From Episyrphus balteatus (taxonomy: Eukaryota; Arthropoda; Insecta; Diptera; Syrphidae), in assembly GCF_945859705.1 (NCBI RefSeq), contig NC_079134.1, positions 122,264,620-122,328,619 on the forward strand: 64,000 nucleotides of DNA, read 5' to 3'. The translations under genes and the position numbers were made by a program. Below the pieces are notes generated by a model, which searched no databases, was not told the origin of the DNA, and saw nothing but the letters and a program-made list of their open reading frames with translations. Below, in pieces: positions 1 through 10,084 of this stretch (positions within the stretch are counted from its first letter, which is position 1; each line of letters starts with the position of its first letter).

Positions 1-592
1 CGACTGACATCGATTTTGCGGGCGTTTTTGGTTCGAGTTTACATTCAATCAAATCGGCAATCTTGTGACATTTATCATCAGACTGCGATTGAGGGAAGAC
101 ATCAAACTCAACGTCATCACAAAACCGTACAAACTCAGATTCGGTAATTCCAAATTGGGTTTGTGGACCAAGTACGTGTGGACTTTTTGGTGTGACAACA
201 CGTTGAAGTCGAGTAGAGCATTGTGGAGGTTGCATATAAGAGATTTTATTATCTTCCTCAAATTGTTTACTCTCCAGGCAAACAAATCCCTTAGAAGTCA
301 AATTTTGCATTCTACTTCTAGATGTTGAGGCTTCAGCTCTATCAGCGGCAGCGAGTAGCTTTTCATTTTCAAATGGATTGAAATATTGAAATTGACTTGT
401 AGTATTTAATGTTTCAGATAGTGTTGATTCTTCATAGAGAGCTTCCAAGTAAGATTGTTCTTTGGGTAAAACATTCTCGTCAATATGTTTTGTAATGCTT
501 TGTGCAAGTTTTTTTCTAGGATTTTTATGAAATCTTCGTGATCGTGATTTTTTTCCACTATTACCTGGACTGCAAGAAATGCTGTCTTCCAT
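1..592 (-). CDS. Unrecognised nuclear-type protein, N-terminal 197 residues, runs off the left edge
   Basis: An uninterrupted frame begins with ATG at 592 (complement) and stays open to base 1, giving 197 codons with no stop, so the gene is partial and continues to the left. The start MEDSISCSPGNSGKKSRSRR is followed by a Lys/Arg-rich stretch (about residues 14-32) that could serve as a nuclear localisation signal. The rest is polar, with acidic and Ser/Thr-rich segments, few hydrophobic runs and no visible signal peptide or membrane segment. I do not recognise a family. The frame uses balanced codons over nearly 600 bases in AT-rich DNA, which supports real coding. It is divergent from the PABP-like gene at 4638, with a transposon-filled gap of about 4 kb between them. 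No splice site is needed inside the visible part. Confidence 0.7.
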   Translation of the reverse strand, partial: MEDSISCSPGNSGKKSRSRRFHKNPRKKLAQSITKHIDENVLPKEQSYLEALYEESTLSETLNTTSQFQYFNPFENEKLLAAADRAEASTSRSRMQNLTSKGFVCLESKQFEEDNKISYMQPPQCSTRLQRVVTPKSPHVLGPQTQFGITESEFVRFCDDVEFDVFPQSQSDDKCHKIADLIECKLEPKTPAKSMSV

Positions 593-599
593 TGTCTTT

Positions 600-1040
600 T
601 TTCACTGGGTTTTATGGGAATGGGAATATAAGAATAATTAAAAAAATTTTAATAAACAAAAACAGACTTTAAAATGAACTAGCTGTGCCTGTGCGCAATC
701 AACATTTTAACAAAAAGTGATACCAAAATATAAAAAAATAATTTTTGTATGATTTGGGGGCGAATTCACAATTATTTGAGCAACATTCACAATCAGAGTA
801 GAACTAAGGCTACGTGTACATGATACCTATTTAAATCGATTACTTTCGATAAAATAAAACTAACGACCATATTATTCACTCTGGATTTAGTTTGGATTTA
901 AGTTAATTTTAAATCCAATCCATTAAATCTGAATTTCATAAATCCAAGGATTTAATTTTTTGTTCATATTATTCACTCAAAAAAAATGCCCGACTCAACA
1001 TAAACATTAATAGTTCAAATAGTTGGTCAAATTATCATTA
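600..1040. other. Intergenic, presumed 5' flank of the left gene
   Basis: AT-rich DNA with no open frame of note. It should contain the promoter and 5' leader of the minus-strand gene starting at 592. I see no clear TATA box or other motif. Around 880-960 there are diverged short repeats of the type 'ggatttaa', with no further structure. Confidence 0.4.
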
Positions 1041-1916
1041 GGTGTGTTTTTTTGTTTATCTATATAGATTTTGTGCAAAAAACGACATCGGGATTTTTGA
1101 AATCCATTTGGCACCACTGTACATATACTTTGGCAGCTGTCTGTCAAAAATGTTGCTTTTGTTTTTTTTTTTTATTTTAACTCCGATGTGGGAAGGCCAT
1201 TACATCCATGTTGGATGCAAACAAAAATTTTCATATGGCCATGGCATCCATGTTGGATTCAAAAAAATTGTTTTTTCACAAAAAACCAAAAATTATCTGT
1301 ATATTCTTAGCTACATTTTAAGACCATGACCATTAACATTAGTTGCGTCGTTCTTGTGTTATAAGCGTTTGAAGGTAGCCATATTGAATTTTTTTTCGAT
1401 TTTTTAAAAATCAAATGTGAAAACTTTTTTATTTTTATTTCTAATTTTTCGAAAAAACTTTGGTAATTTTATATACATATCTGTTCAACAATCTTATCAG
1501 GATCCATTTAAGACTTTTATCTGAAAAGTGCATTGAGTATATCTCGAGATATTAACATTTCAATGCAACCATGTCAAACAAATTTTTGATTATTTTTTTC
1601 TATGAGAGTTTTTTTCAAACCTCGTTTTCTCCGCTTTTTTTTTTTTGTTAATATTTTCAGATATTTTTGTATGAACACAACAAATAAAGTACCTTGGCAC
1701 TACTGTTTTTATCGAGAGAAAGTAAAATCTGGATAATTATCTGGATTTTTCAAAAATCTATACAGATAAAGTTTTTGTTGTTTTTAACACGTAAATTGTT
1801 TTGATTTCAAAAATCTCGATGTCGTTTTTTTGCACAAAATCTATATAGATAAACAAAAAAACACACCTATTTATTCAAAAAATTATGTGTTTATTCAATA
1901 AATTTTGTATAATTTG

Positions 1917-2264
1917 TCAGCTATTACATGAAGCCTCAAGAGTCTTGACTCTTTTTTCGAATTTTCTTTTGATAATCATTCTGTGAGGCGCGTACTATTA
2001 CACGATGCCTCTTGAGTCAAAGACTCAAATTTGACATTTCTCTTGATTTAAGTATTGTTGTTGTTGTATTCCACCAAGAAGCAAAAAGAAATGAAAGAGA
2101 ATGTTGAAAAAAGAAAGAGTGGAAAAAGAAACGTCAAAAAAGAGTCTCAGAATTTTGGCCCACGACTCTCCGGTCGGATATTTTTTTGTTTTATCTTCTT
2201 TCTCTTTTGCACTCATTAGTTTTGAAAAGAGGCGCGCCTCTTGAGGCTTCATGTAATAGCTGAC
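1917..2264. mobile_element. Nested fold-back element inside the 1041-2769 element
   Basis: The terminal inverted repeat of about 27 bp reads TCAGCTATTACATGAAGCC at 1917 and its complement ends at 2264. The interior shows further self-complementarity around 'gcctcttgagtc' motifs. No coding capacity. It sits in the spacer of the larger inverted-repeat element. Confidence 0.6.
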
Positions 2265-2321
2265 TTTGCATTTATCTTTATTTTTCACATGGATGTAATG
2301 GCCTTCCCACTTCGGAGCTAA

Positions 2322-2471
2322 AGCCTGGTACGCTGCTCGCGCTAAATTTTAGCCAAGATAAAATTCCCATACAAGTTATCGATAATTTGTATGGGACTCA
2401 TTTTAGCTCAGCTAAAATTTTTCGATAATTTGTATGGGAGCTAAAATTTAGCGCGAGCAGCGTACCAGGCT
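2322..2471. mobile_element. AGCCTGG hairpin MITE, copy A (150 bp, TSD TAA)
   Basis: Ends are AGCCTGGTACGCTGCTCGCG and its exact complement. The body is one long hairpin rich in 'gctaaaattt' and 'cgataatttgtatggg'. It is flanked by TAA on both sides (2319-2321 and 2472-2474). It interrupts the right arm of the 1041-2769 element; the intact left arm shows the empty site with a single TAA. Confidence 0.88.
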
Positions 2472-2510
2472 TAAAATAAAAAAAAACAAAAGCAACTTTT
2501 TTGACAGACA

Positions 2511-2660
2511 AGCCTGGTACGCTGCTCGCGCTAAATTTTAGCTCCCATACAAATTATCGAAAAATTTTAGCTGAGCTAAAATGAGTCCCATACAAATTAT
2601 CGATAACTTGTATGGGAATTTTATCTTGGCTAAAATTTAGCGCGAGCAGCGTACCAGGCT
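2511..2660. mobile_element. AGCCTGG hairpin MITE, copy B (150 bp, TSD ACA)
   Basis: Same family and exact same length as copy A but in the opposite orientation, judged from its asymmetric interior. It is flanked by ACA at 2508-2510 and 2661-2663. It also interrupts the right arm of the larger element; the left arm shows the uninterrupted sequence gacagacagctgcc in complement. Confidence 0.88.
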
Positions 2661-2879
2661 ACAGCTGCCAAAGTATATGTACAGTGGTGCCAAATGTTTG
2701 CATGGATTTCAAAAATCCCGATGTCGTTTTTTTGCACAAAATCTATATAGATAAACAAAAAAACACACCTAATATCAGATCAAAAGATAAAATACATGAT
2801 TTGAAACCAGTTAAAAAAGAATTCTTTTTTGTTTTTGTAGTTGTTTTTTTAATTTCGATAAGACATATATATTAAAGAG

Positions 2880-3146
2880 CTATACAAGCTCTTCCGAAGC
2901 TATCTGTCAAATCTCAAAGCTTCGGTAGAGCTTCGGTAAAGCTTCGTTTAAGATCCTTATAGAGGGTGAAACTTGTATAACGTTCTCCTTTTTCCATGCC
3001 CAACAACCTTACTAAAGTTTAAAAGAAGCTGAAATGTAACTTTTGTAATACCTTAACCGAAGCTGAAATGTTAGTTGGGATCTGACCACCCTATCGATAA
3101 TTTTTATAGGAACTAAAATTTAACTCGGATCTGCATACCAGGCTAC
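2880..3146. repeat. Degenerate repeats, including a decayed end of the AGCCTGG family
   Basis: Tandem 'agcttcggta' motifs lie at about 2885-2950. The stretch at about 3092-3146 resembles the right end of the AGCCTGG hairpins (ends 'ctgcataccaggcta') but has many substitutions, so it is an old copy. No coding frame. Confidence 0.45.
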
Positions 3147-3159
3147 CTTTTTCTGGTAG

Positions 3160-3360
3160 GTTTTCGCTGCTCCGACTCGGGTACGACTTCGGCTCCGTTT
3201 TTTCGGAGTGAAGATTTTCACCACACCAATACATATACAATCGTCTCCGCGGTGATTATAATTTCCATACTAATTTCAGCCGCCGTGGAGCCCATTTCGT
3301 TGTCGAGCTCGGACTCACTTCGGAGACGATTCGGACCGAGGTCGGACTCGTTTGCTTGAA
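3160..3360. other. Locally GC-rich island of unknown origin
   Basis: About 200 bp enriched in 'ctccgactcgg', 'tcggag' and 'ggtcggactcg' motifs in both orientations, standing out from the AT-rich surroundings. Short inverted segments suggest another old fold-back element rather than an exon. No frame is open through it in a convincing way. Confidence 0.35.
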
Positions 3361-3364
3361 GGGA

Positions 3365-3720
3365 TTTGCATTGAAAACAAAAAATATTTATTGCAACTGA
3401 AAAATATTTGCATTGAAAAAAAAATATTTATTGCAACTAAAAATATTTTGCATAAAAAAAATGTTTATTGCAAAAGCCTGGTACGCTGCTCGCGCTAAAT
3501 TTTAGCTGAGATAAAATTCCCATACAAGTTATCGATAATTTGTATGGGATCCATTTTATCTCGGCTAAAAATTTTCGATAATTTGTATGGGAGCTAAAAT
3601 TTAGCGCGAGCAGCGTACCAGGCTAAATGAAAAAAAAAATTGCATTGAAAATAAAATTTTTATTGCAAATAAAAATATTTTGCATTGAAAAAAAAAATGT
3701 TATTGCAAATAAATATTTTT
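3365..3720. repeat. AT-rich minisatellite interrupted by a MITE
   Basis: Irregular tandem units of roughly 40-50 bp built from 'ttgcattgaaaa', 'aaatatttattgcaact' and 'aaaatatttt'. The array resumes after the 150-bp hairpin inserted at 3475-3624. Confidence 0.6.
3475..3624. mobile_element. AGCCTGG hairpin MITE, copy C (150 bp, TSD AAA)
   Basis: Third copy of the family, again exactly 150 bp, with ends AGCCTGG and CCAGGCT. It is flanked by AAA at 3472-3474 and 3625-3627 and sits within the AT-rich minisatellite. The interior differs from copy A by a few substitutions. Confidence 0.85.
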
Positions 3721-3794
3721 TTTAATAAGTCATGGAGAGCAAAAATGCAGTCAAAATACAATGATTTTTTAGAACCGACCCTGGTTCAAATATT

Positions 3795-4004
3795 AGCCGT
3801 TTTTTATTATCACTTGATCCATATAGATCATTAATTAAAATGTATTACAACAACTACATGAGATCTTGCTTTTCATCAGGATCACGAATCGTGATCTTGC
3901 TTTTCATCAGGATCACGAATCGTGATCTTGCAAGATCTCATGTAGTTGTTGTAATACATTTTAATTAATGATCTATATGGATCAAGTGATAATAAAAAAC
4001 GGCT
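3795..4004. mobile_element. Fold-back MITE with duplicated loop, TSD ATT
   Basis: Two nearly perfect arms of about 75 bp start AGCCGTTTTTTATTATCACT and end with the complement. They are flanked by ATT at 3792-3794 and 4005-4007. The loop region contains a 31-bp unit (gatcacgaatcgtgatcttg and following bases) present twice in tandem, itself partly palindromic. Confidence 0.8.
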
Positions 4005-4637
4005 ATTATAAGCAGAAATTATTTTAATAAATTAAAAATTTCTGAATATGAACAAAAATATTCTTAATTTATGGAATAAATTGGATTTATAACAATTCAA
4101 ATATGTTTATCACCTGTGATAAACGTTATAGAATAAGCCTACCTGGAAAAGCGAATGTCTCGTTGTCGCATCGAATATTTCGCGTTGGTTTACAACAGTC
4201 GCCATCCTACCGAACACACCCAAGTTCCACGCAATATTTCATACTCTTTCAACACATCCGTTTTTATTTATGAACTCACTCCACGAACAACACGAGAAAA
4301 GAAAATTGAAAATTAAGAAAATCGACCACATAGGAAAAGGCTAAAACCAATTTTTTTTGTGTTGGAGAGGTGGAAAATTTGTGCAGAAAATTTTCCAAAC
4401 AAAATTCTACACTTATCAATAATGTTAAACTAATAAAAAACATTAAAAACCATAAGCAATATTATTAAAGTTTAATAATTTAACAAAAAAACCATCAAAA
4501 CCATTCGAAAAATACCCAGAAAAAGTCTGCACATCATTTTCCAACTCCCCGAACAGAGAGCCACTACCAACGAGTAAATTTGTGTGGAAACACTGAAAAC
4601 TGAAAAACAAGAGAAAGCCCCCCGCTGCAGCAAGAAA

Positions 4638-7600
4638 ATGTTCGTAAATTCGATGACGTTTCGCGGAAACCCATCCAACCATCACCATCATCTGCAACCG
4701 CATCAATTGCACCATCACGTCAACAGCCATCATCACCACCAGCAGCACGCAAGTGGTCATAACAATAACAACCATCATAGCAATAATCATCATAACGCAA
4801 GTAGCCACCAGAAATCCTCGGATGCTGGCAAAATCTATATCAAGAATTTGGAGCGATCCATTGACAATGAGGCGTTGTGCGACACGTTCTCGATTTTCGG
4901 AAAGATTCTGAATTGCAACGTGGCCAAGGATGAGGAGGGCAATTCACGTGGCTATGGGTTTGTCCATTTCGAGACGGAGGGAGCGGCGAAAATGGCCATT
5001 GAGAGGGTGAACGGGATGCTCTGTAATAATCAGAAGGTTCATGTTGTGAAGTTCATACCACGACGGGATCGTGAACAGGAAAAAGCTACGCACTTTAAGA
5101 ATCTCTATGTGAAGAATCTCAATGATGACTTTAATGATAATAATTTGCGCGAAATGTTCGAGCCTTACGGAAGAATAACTAGCCACAAGGTAAGTTTTTT
5201 ATTTGATTGGAAAACTATGTTATCTACCATTCCTTCTATCATATAAAAAGTATATATAAAATATTTTAAAATATTTATAAAAGAGTTCAAGGGTTACAGT
5301 TATATTTTTTCAGCTGCTTGGTCAATGGGTTCACATATTTAGCTATCTAATTTTTTGCCTTCTTTTGTCTAGTATGCAGATCGCGCTAAATTTTAGCTGA
5401 CATTTTTTTTCTCCGTTTTTCTTTTCTTCCCTTTTTTTCGTGCGCTAAATTTGGACACTTACAGTAGGAAACGCAAATACGTTTTATTTTTTTAGTTGGA
5501 GCTGCGCACAACTCGGCGAAATAGTCGTGAATACATTTTCGCTCGGATAAGCTTTCAGGAGATTTGTTTATAGTAGCTTAAATATCTGCATTCAAGACTT
5601 TAAGAACTAATTGTTATATAGGTATAATATATAGGTACGTATAGATATTTCAACCCTTAGCTAATAAAATTACCTATAAAATTTGAGTCTAAAAACGTCA
5701 ACGTGCACTTAACTAATTTTGTCAAAATCGAATATATTCTCAAAAATTCATTTTTAACACATTTAGTTAGTTCAGTGAGTCTACATGTTTTAATATTGAC
5801 TCATATGGGAACTGCAATTTATCTTAAGGGTAAGCTCGATCCACCATTTTGGATAAAAAAAATGCAAAATAGTGCACTTAATCAAATAACAAAAAATAAA
5901 AACAAGCGGATTCATATCAATTTATTTTTTGAAAATTGTGCATTTTTGCAAAATATTTTTTCATCTTAACAAGGATTTTTCTTAATAGATATTTAAAAAA
6001 AAAAGTATGAATACGATTTTTTAACACAGAGAGAGGTTGTCAATATTATGCAAAGTTCTGGATAATAAGTTTGAGGCTTAAATCGCGTTTTTGAAAACCG
6101 GATAAATAAAAAAAAAAAAAACAAAAACTTTACACACACGAGCTTCTTAAAGTTCTGTATAATACACAAACTTTAAATGCACTTGAACCATTATTATTTT
6201 GAACGCCTCATATATAAATGTCTATGGTGAAGACATTCAGGATAAACCCATAAATAAAATAGGTTTTTTTTTTCAAATTTTTCATCAAATAATTTTTGGC
6301 ACACATGTCGTAAATACCTTATAATGAGGAGTGTGAATTTGGCTCATGTATTATCATTACTAATATACTAAATTTTCGTACGTTTCATCCCCCTTCCCCG
6401 AAAATAACCGTGTGTTTTGGCAATCTGATTTTTTTCGTGAGCAAAGATGTGAAAAGCAACAACAAAGTAACGTGGTGAATCGCTAAGTTTTGCCTCGTTT
6501 TTTTTTTTTTAATTTCAACTGGAGTAACTATTTCAGTAGAATAATGTCGTTTTCCAAAATTATGGGAGTGAATCACTCCTTTTTCGTGCAATTTTGGAAT
6601 TTGTTCACGAAGAATTTGACAAGTGGAGTGATTTGACGTTTGCTTTGCATGTGTTTGTAATACGAAATAATGAATAAAATAATAACACAATCTTTTAAAT
6701 TCACTTTTAGTGATTTTTTACAATACTTTATTGAATTTTTTTGTAAATAAATATAATTTCCTTCACAAAAAAAAGTTAAAGCAACCACCCAACAATTTGA
6801 CAAGCAGTCCATGAAGTCAAATGTAGAAGTATTGGTATAGGTCGTTTCATATCAAAAGTCCCATGGAAAATTGAGCAAAAATAAAAAAAAACTCATTCGC
6901 TTACTGGAAGGAAGCATTTATGAGGCAGCTATACTTTTTCTAAAATTACGATAAAATAATGAAGAACAGTTCTTGATATCCCTATTTTAATTAATTTATC
7001 TGTCTATGAGGTTCACTGGGTTAGCCTAAGAAAGCAGAGGCAAGTCTCCCGGGCTTGCATCACTCCATATCCGCGGACAATACAAAAAAACATACAATTA
7101 TTTAATTATTTATCATTTGAAGGCAGTTGGGATAACTTTGCCGAAGATATTATTATAGGACTAGGTGAATATGGACCAGAAATGTCCAGTTTATATGATA
7201 GCAATTCATAACTTAAAATTCTATTCACATCTTTTCATTTGTATAATTGGGCAGTAAATATCTTATTTTTATTTTTCTATTATTTTGGAGTCGTCACCAC
7301 AGAAATCATAAATAAACAAATTCAGATTTTTCATTTGCTTATTTTTTTCTCTAGCATTTCTTTCATTCAAACAAGCATGATTTGTTGTTATAGGTCGTTT
7401 CAAATCAAAAGTCCCATGGAAAATTGAGCAAAAATAAAAAGAACTCATTCGCTTACTGGAAGGAAGCATTTATGAGGCAGCTGAACTTTTTCTAAAGTTA
7501 CTATAAAATAATGAAGAACAGTTTTAATTTTATTAATTGATCCGTCTGTGAGATTCACTGGGTTAGTTTCAGAATGCGGAGGCAAGTCTCCCGGGCTTGC

Positions 7601-8905
7601 ATCACTTCATATTGGCGGGCAACACAAAAAAAAACATACAATTATTTAATTATTTATCATTTGAAGGCAGTTGGGATAACTTTGCCGAAGATATTTTTAT
7701 AAGACTAGGTGAAGATGGACCAGAAATGTCCAGTTTATATGATAGCAATTCATAACTTAAAATTCTATTCACATCTTTTCATTTGTATAATTGGGCAGTA
7801 AATATCTTATTTTTATTTTTCAATTATTTTGGAGTCGTCACCATAGAAATCATTAATAAACAAATTCAGATTTTTCGTTTGTTTATTTTTTCTCTAGCAT
7901 TTCTTTCATTCGAACAAGCCTGATTTGTTGTTATTTTTGAGTTGACTTGTCGCAATGAGCCAATAAAATTGAGTTTTTTGTTTATTTGTTCTCAATTTTA
8001 TTGGAAGGGAGAAAATAAACTCTGAGTCAGGACTTTTGATTTGAAACGACCTATATTTTTGAGTTGATTTGTCGCAATGAGCCAATAAAATTGAGTTTTT
8101 TGTTTATTTGTTCTCAATTTTATTGGAAGGGAAAAAATAAACTCTGAGTCAGGACTTTTGATTTGAAACGACCTATAATCACTCCGTCACTCCTTCAAAA
8201 TTTTGGGAGTGAAGAATTCACTCCAAAAATTCACTCCATTTTCAATTTTGGAATTTGAAATCACTCCTTTTGGAGTGATTATATAGCTAGGAGTGTCACT
8301 CCTTGAATTTTGGAAAACGACATAAACAATGTGTTTCATTTGTCCAATAGTTAGGTAGAGAAATCTTACAGGTCAATGAAATGGTTCATTTATTCTTTCT
8401 ATCCAACGGTTGCTGATGAAAGTAATTCGGACACTCAGTTTCTTTTCTAACTTTTACTAATTTCTGAAAAAAAAAAAAATGTTTTTAATTGGTCGGGGTT
8501 GGAATACGAAACCAGGCCTCTGGCGTCATAGTCCATTTAGCTTACTAAGTAACTACCTTAAAGAAAATTTGAAACAAAATCACACAAGAACATACAATTC
8601 CAATTATGTTGGGAGTATATGAAAAATGTGTTAACAGATTCTTCTTCTGCCATTTTATTTAATATTTATTTGGTTTTCAGGTTATGCTCGATGAAGAAGG
8701 ACGCTCTAGAAGATTCGGCTTCGTTGCCTTTGAAAATTCGCAATCAGCTCTGGCAGCAGTTATTGCTCTCAATGGAAAGCAACTTGCCGAGAATAAAGTT
8801 CTTTACGTTGCTCGTGCTCTAAACAAGGCTGAGCGCCAGCAAGAGATTCAACGAAAATTCGAAGAAAGAAAACGTCAAAAACAAGCCCACGTTTTCTACT
8901 ATTAA
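4638..8905 (+). CDS. PABP-like RNA-binding protein with two RRMs and a His/Asn-rich N terminus
   Basis: Exons 4638-5189 and 8681-8905, joined at AAG|GTAAGT ... TTTTCAG|GTT, encode 258 residues. Residues about 14-57 are His/Asn/Gln-rich. RRM 1 has RNP2 KIYIKNL at 65-71 and RNP1 RGYGFVHF at 104-111. RRM 2 has RNP2 NLYVKNL at 155-161 and RNP1 RRFGFVAF at 194-201; the intron splits RRM 2. These RRMs are closest in character to RRM2 and RRM3 of cytoplasmic poly(A)-binding protein. RRM1, RRM4 and the C-terminal MLLE domain of full PABP are absent, and the protein ends in a basic helix (about 215-250). Poly(A) or AU-rich RNA binding is the likely role, by family. The frame is open upstream to 4584 but without ATG, so 4638 is the first methionine. 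I recall a fly gene of this form (CG4612) but did not verify it. Confidence 0.9.
6545..8322. mobile_element. Large nested MITE, TIR TGTCGTTTTC, TSD TAA
   Basis: Ends TGTCGTTTTCCAAAATT (left) and its complement (right) are flanked by TAA at 6542-6544 and 8323-8325, as for PIF/Harbinger-like elements. The subterminal parts contain repeated 'actcc/ggagtga' motifs. A second inverted-repeat element (6837-8176) is nested within. No transposase frame. Confidence 0.75.
6837..8176. mobile_element. Inner element with each half tandemly duplicated
   Basis: The left end ATAGGTCGTTTCA occurs at 6837 and again at 7390, each heading a similar block of 553 and 543 bp (6837-7389, 7390-7932). The right end (AAACGACCTAT) closes two consecutive 122-bp blocks (7933-8054, 8055-8176). 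The order is therefore left-left-right-right. Small differences between the paired blocks show that the duplications are not brand new. Confidence 0.75.
8494..8558 (-). pseudogene. tRNA-like relic (SINE head or tRNA pseudogene)
   Basis: On the minus strand the stretch reads GGTAGTTACTTAGTAAGC near its start, then 'ctatgacgccagaggcctgg' and a B-box-like 'ggtttcgtattccaacccc'. The order resembles the A box, anticodon arm and T arm of a tRNA, but the B box is altered and the acceptor stem does not pair. Probably a SINE fragment; low certainty. Confidence 0.3.
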
Positions 8906-9990
8906 AAGGAAAAGGGGATTTCTACTTCCTTCTTCTGTATCTTGTAGTAAAAACGTAAACGTATTCAAACAAAAAAAAAAAAATAAATAAAATAAAAAAA
9001 AAAATAAAACACTTTTAACAAAATATTAAGCATTTTAAACATAAAAAACACAATACACACATTGCAGCAAAGTACTAGGAGTATTTACAAAACAAATTTT
9101 ATTTTATTAAATATTTGAACATAGAAAAATGTAATAAAAACTTAACTTAACAAAAACCATTTGATACTGCAACAAATAAGAAAAAAAAGACAACATTTGT
9201 TGATCTGAGTTCATCATTATTATTGATTATTGTAAACAATTATTATGAAAAAGCGAAAACAAAACAAAAATTTAACTAAAAGAAATCAAGTATTATTGTA
9301 AAATTGCAACAAAACAAAAAAAAAAACATAAAAACAAATGAAATTATAAAGTAATAAGTTCATCAAATTTATTATTCAAGCAATGAACTTTTAAAACCAG
9401 AGAGAATATAAAATTCAACTCAGAATTAAAGTTTAATTAAATAAAAAAAAATACACTATATAAAAAAATATAAATCGTAATTTAAGGCAAAAACAAAAAT
9501 ATGAACAAATGAAAAACAAAAAAAAATATTAAATTTACTTGTAGTTAATGTTTATAATTTGAAAGAGAAAACAAAACAAATCAACAAAAGAAAACAAAAC
9601 AAAAAATATAAATGCAAAGTGCAAGAAAAAGTAATGTTAAATCGATTTGTCGATTGATTGAGAAGAGATGGCAACAAAAAAAAAATATTATACCCACAGT
9701 TATGGTGAAACAAAAAATAGGGAAATATCCAATTTTAGAATTATATTTTTATTACATAGCGTTTATGTTAAGATACCTTATGAATTTATTTGTTTTATTT
9801 TTTACCTTATTATACACATGCAACAAAAAAAAAAACAAGATTTAACATTAACCATGTTTTATTTGGCAAACTGATAAATATCTCGAAAAAATAAATAAGA
9901 ACACTTTTTAAATTATAATTTGTTAATATTTGAATGAAGAAAAGAAGAGGAAAGGAAACCGAATAAAATAATGCTTATATCCTTATTGAA
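8906..9990 (+). other. 3' UTR and downstream region of the PABP-like gene
   Basis: Very A-rich transcript tail with several AATAAA hexamers (first cluster near 8981). Further AT-rich sequence to 9990 has no supported frame. Short frames at 9612-9874 are compositional noise. Confidence 0.5.
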
Positions 9991-10084
9991 CGTTGTTTAC
10001 GTTATTTATTTGTCTTTGTGTTGTTTTTTATTTTTATTTAAGATATAGTATACACATTATAATTATGTACCTAATCCGAGGTAC

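Larger units (their letters stand above)
1041..2769. mobile_element. Composite MITE with long terminal inverted repeats and TA flanks, carrying nested insertions
   Basis: The left end, GGTGTGTTTTTTTGTTTATC at 1041, is matched in inverse orientation by the right end finishing at 2769. Both ends are flanked by TA, as for Tc1/mariner-type insertion. The arms pair far inward (about 1041-1215 with about 2290-2769) once two 150-bp hairpin elements in the right arm are removed. A further inverted copy of the end lies at about 1805-1867, also followed by TA, so either a shorter element (1041-1867) was extended or two copies are nested. There is no transposase frame; the element is non-autonomous. Confidence 0.75.
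5190..8680. other. Intron of the PABP-like gene
   Basis: A 3.5-kb intron with GT/AG borders. It contains a decayed copy of the AGCCTGG family near 5371-5460, AT-rich unique DNA (5470-6540), the large nested MITE 6545-8322 and a tRNA-like stretch near 8494-8558. No additional exon is convincing. Confidence 0.6.

Noticed and set aside
49..285. 78-residue minus-strand frame at the left edge
   Set aside because: It is a shifted frame within the longer open frame 1-592 and starts with a non-ATG codon.
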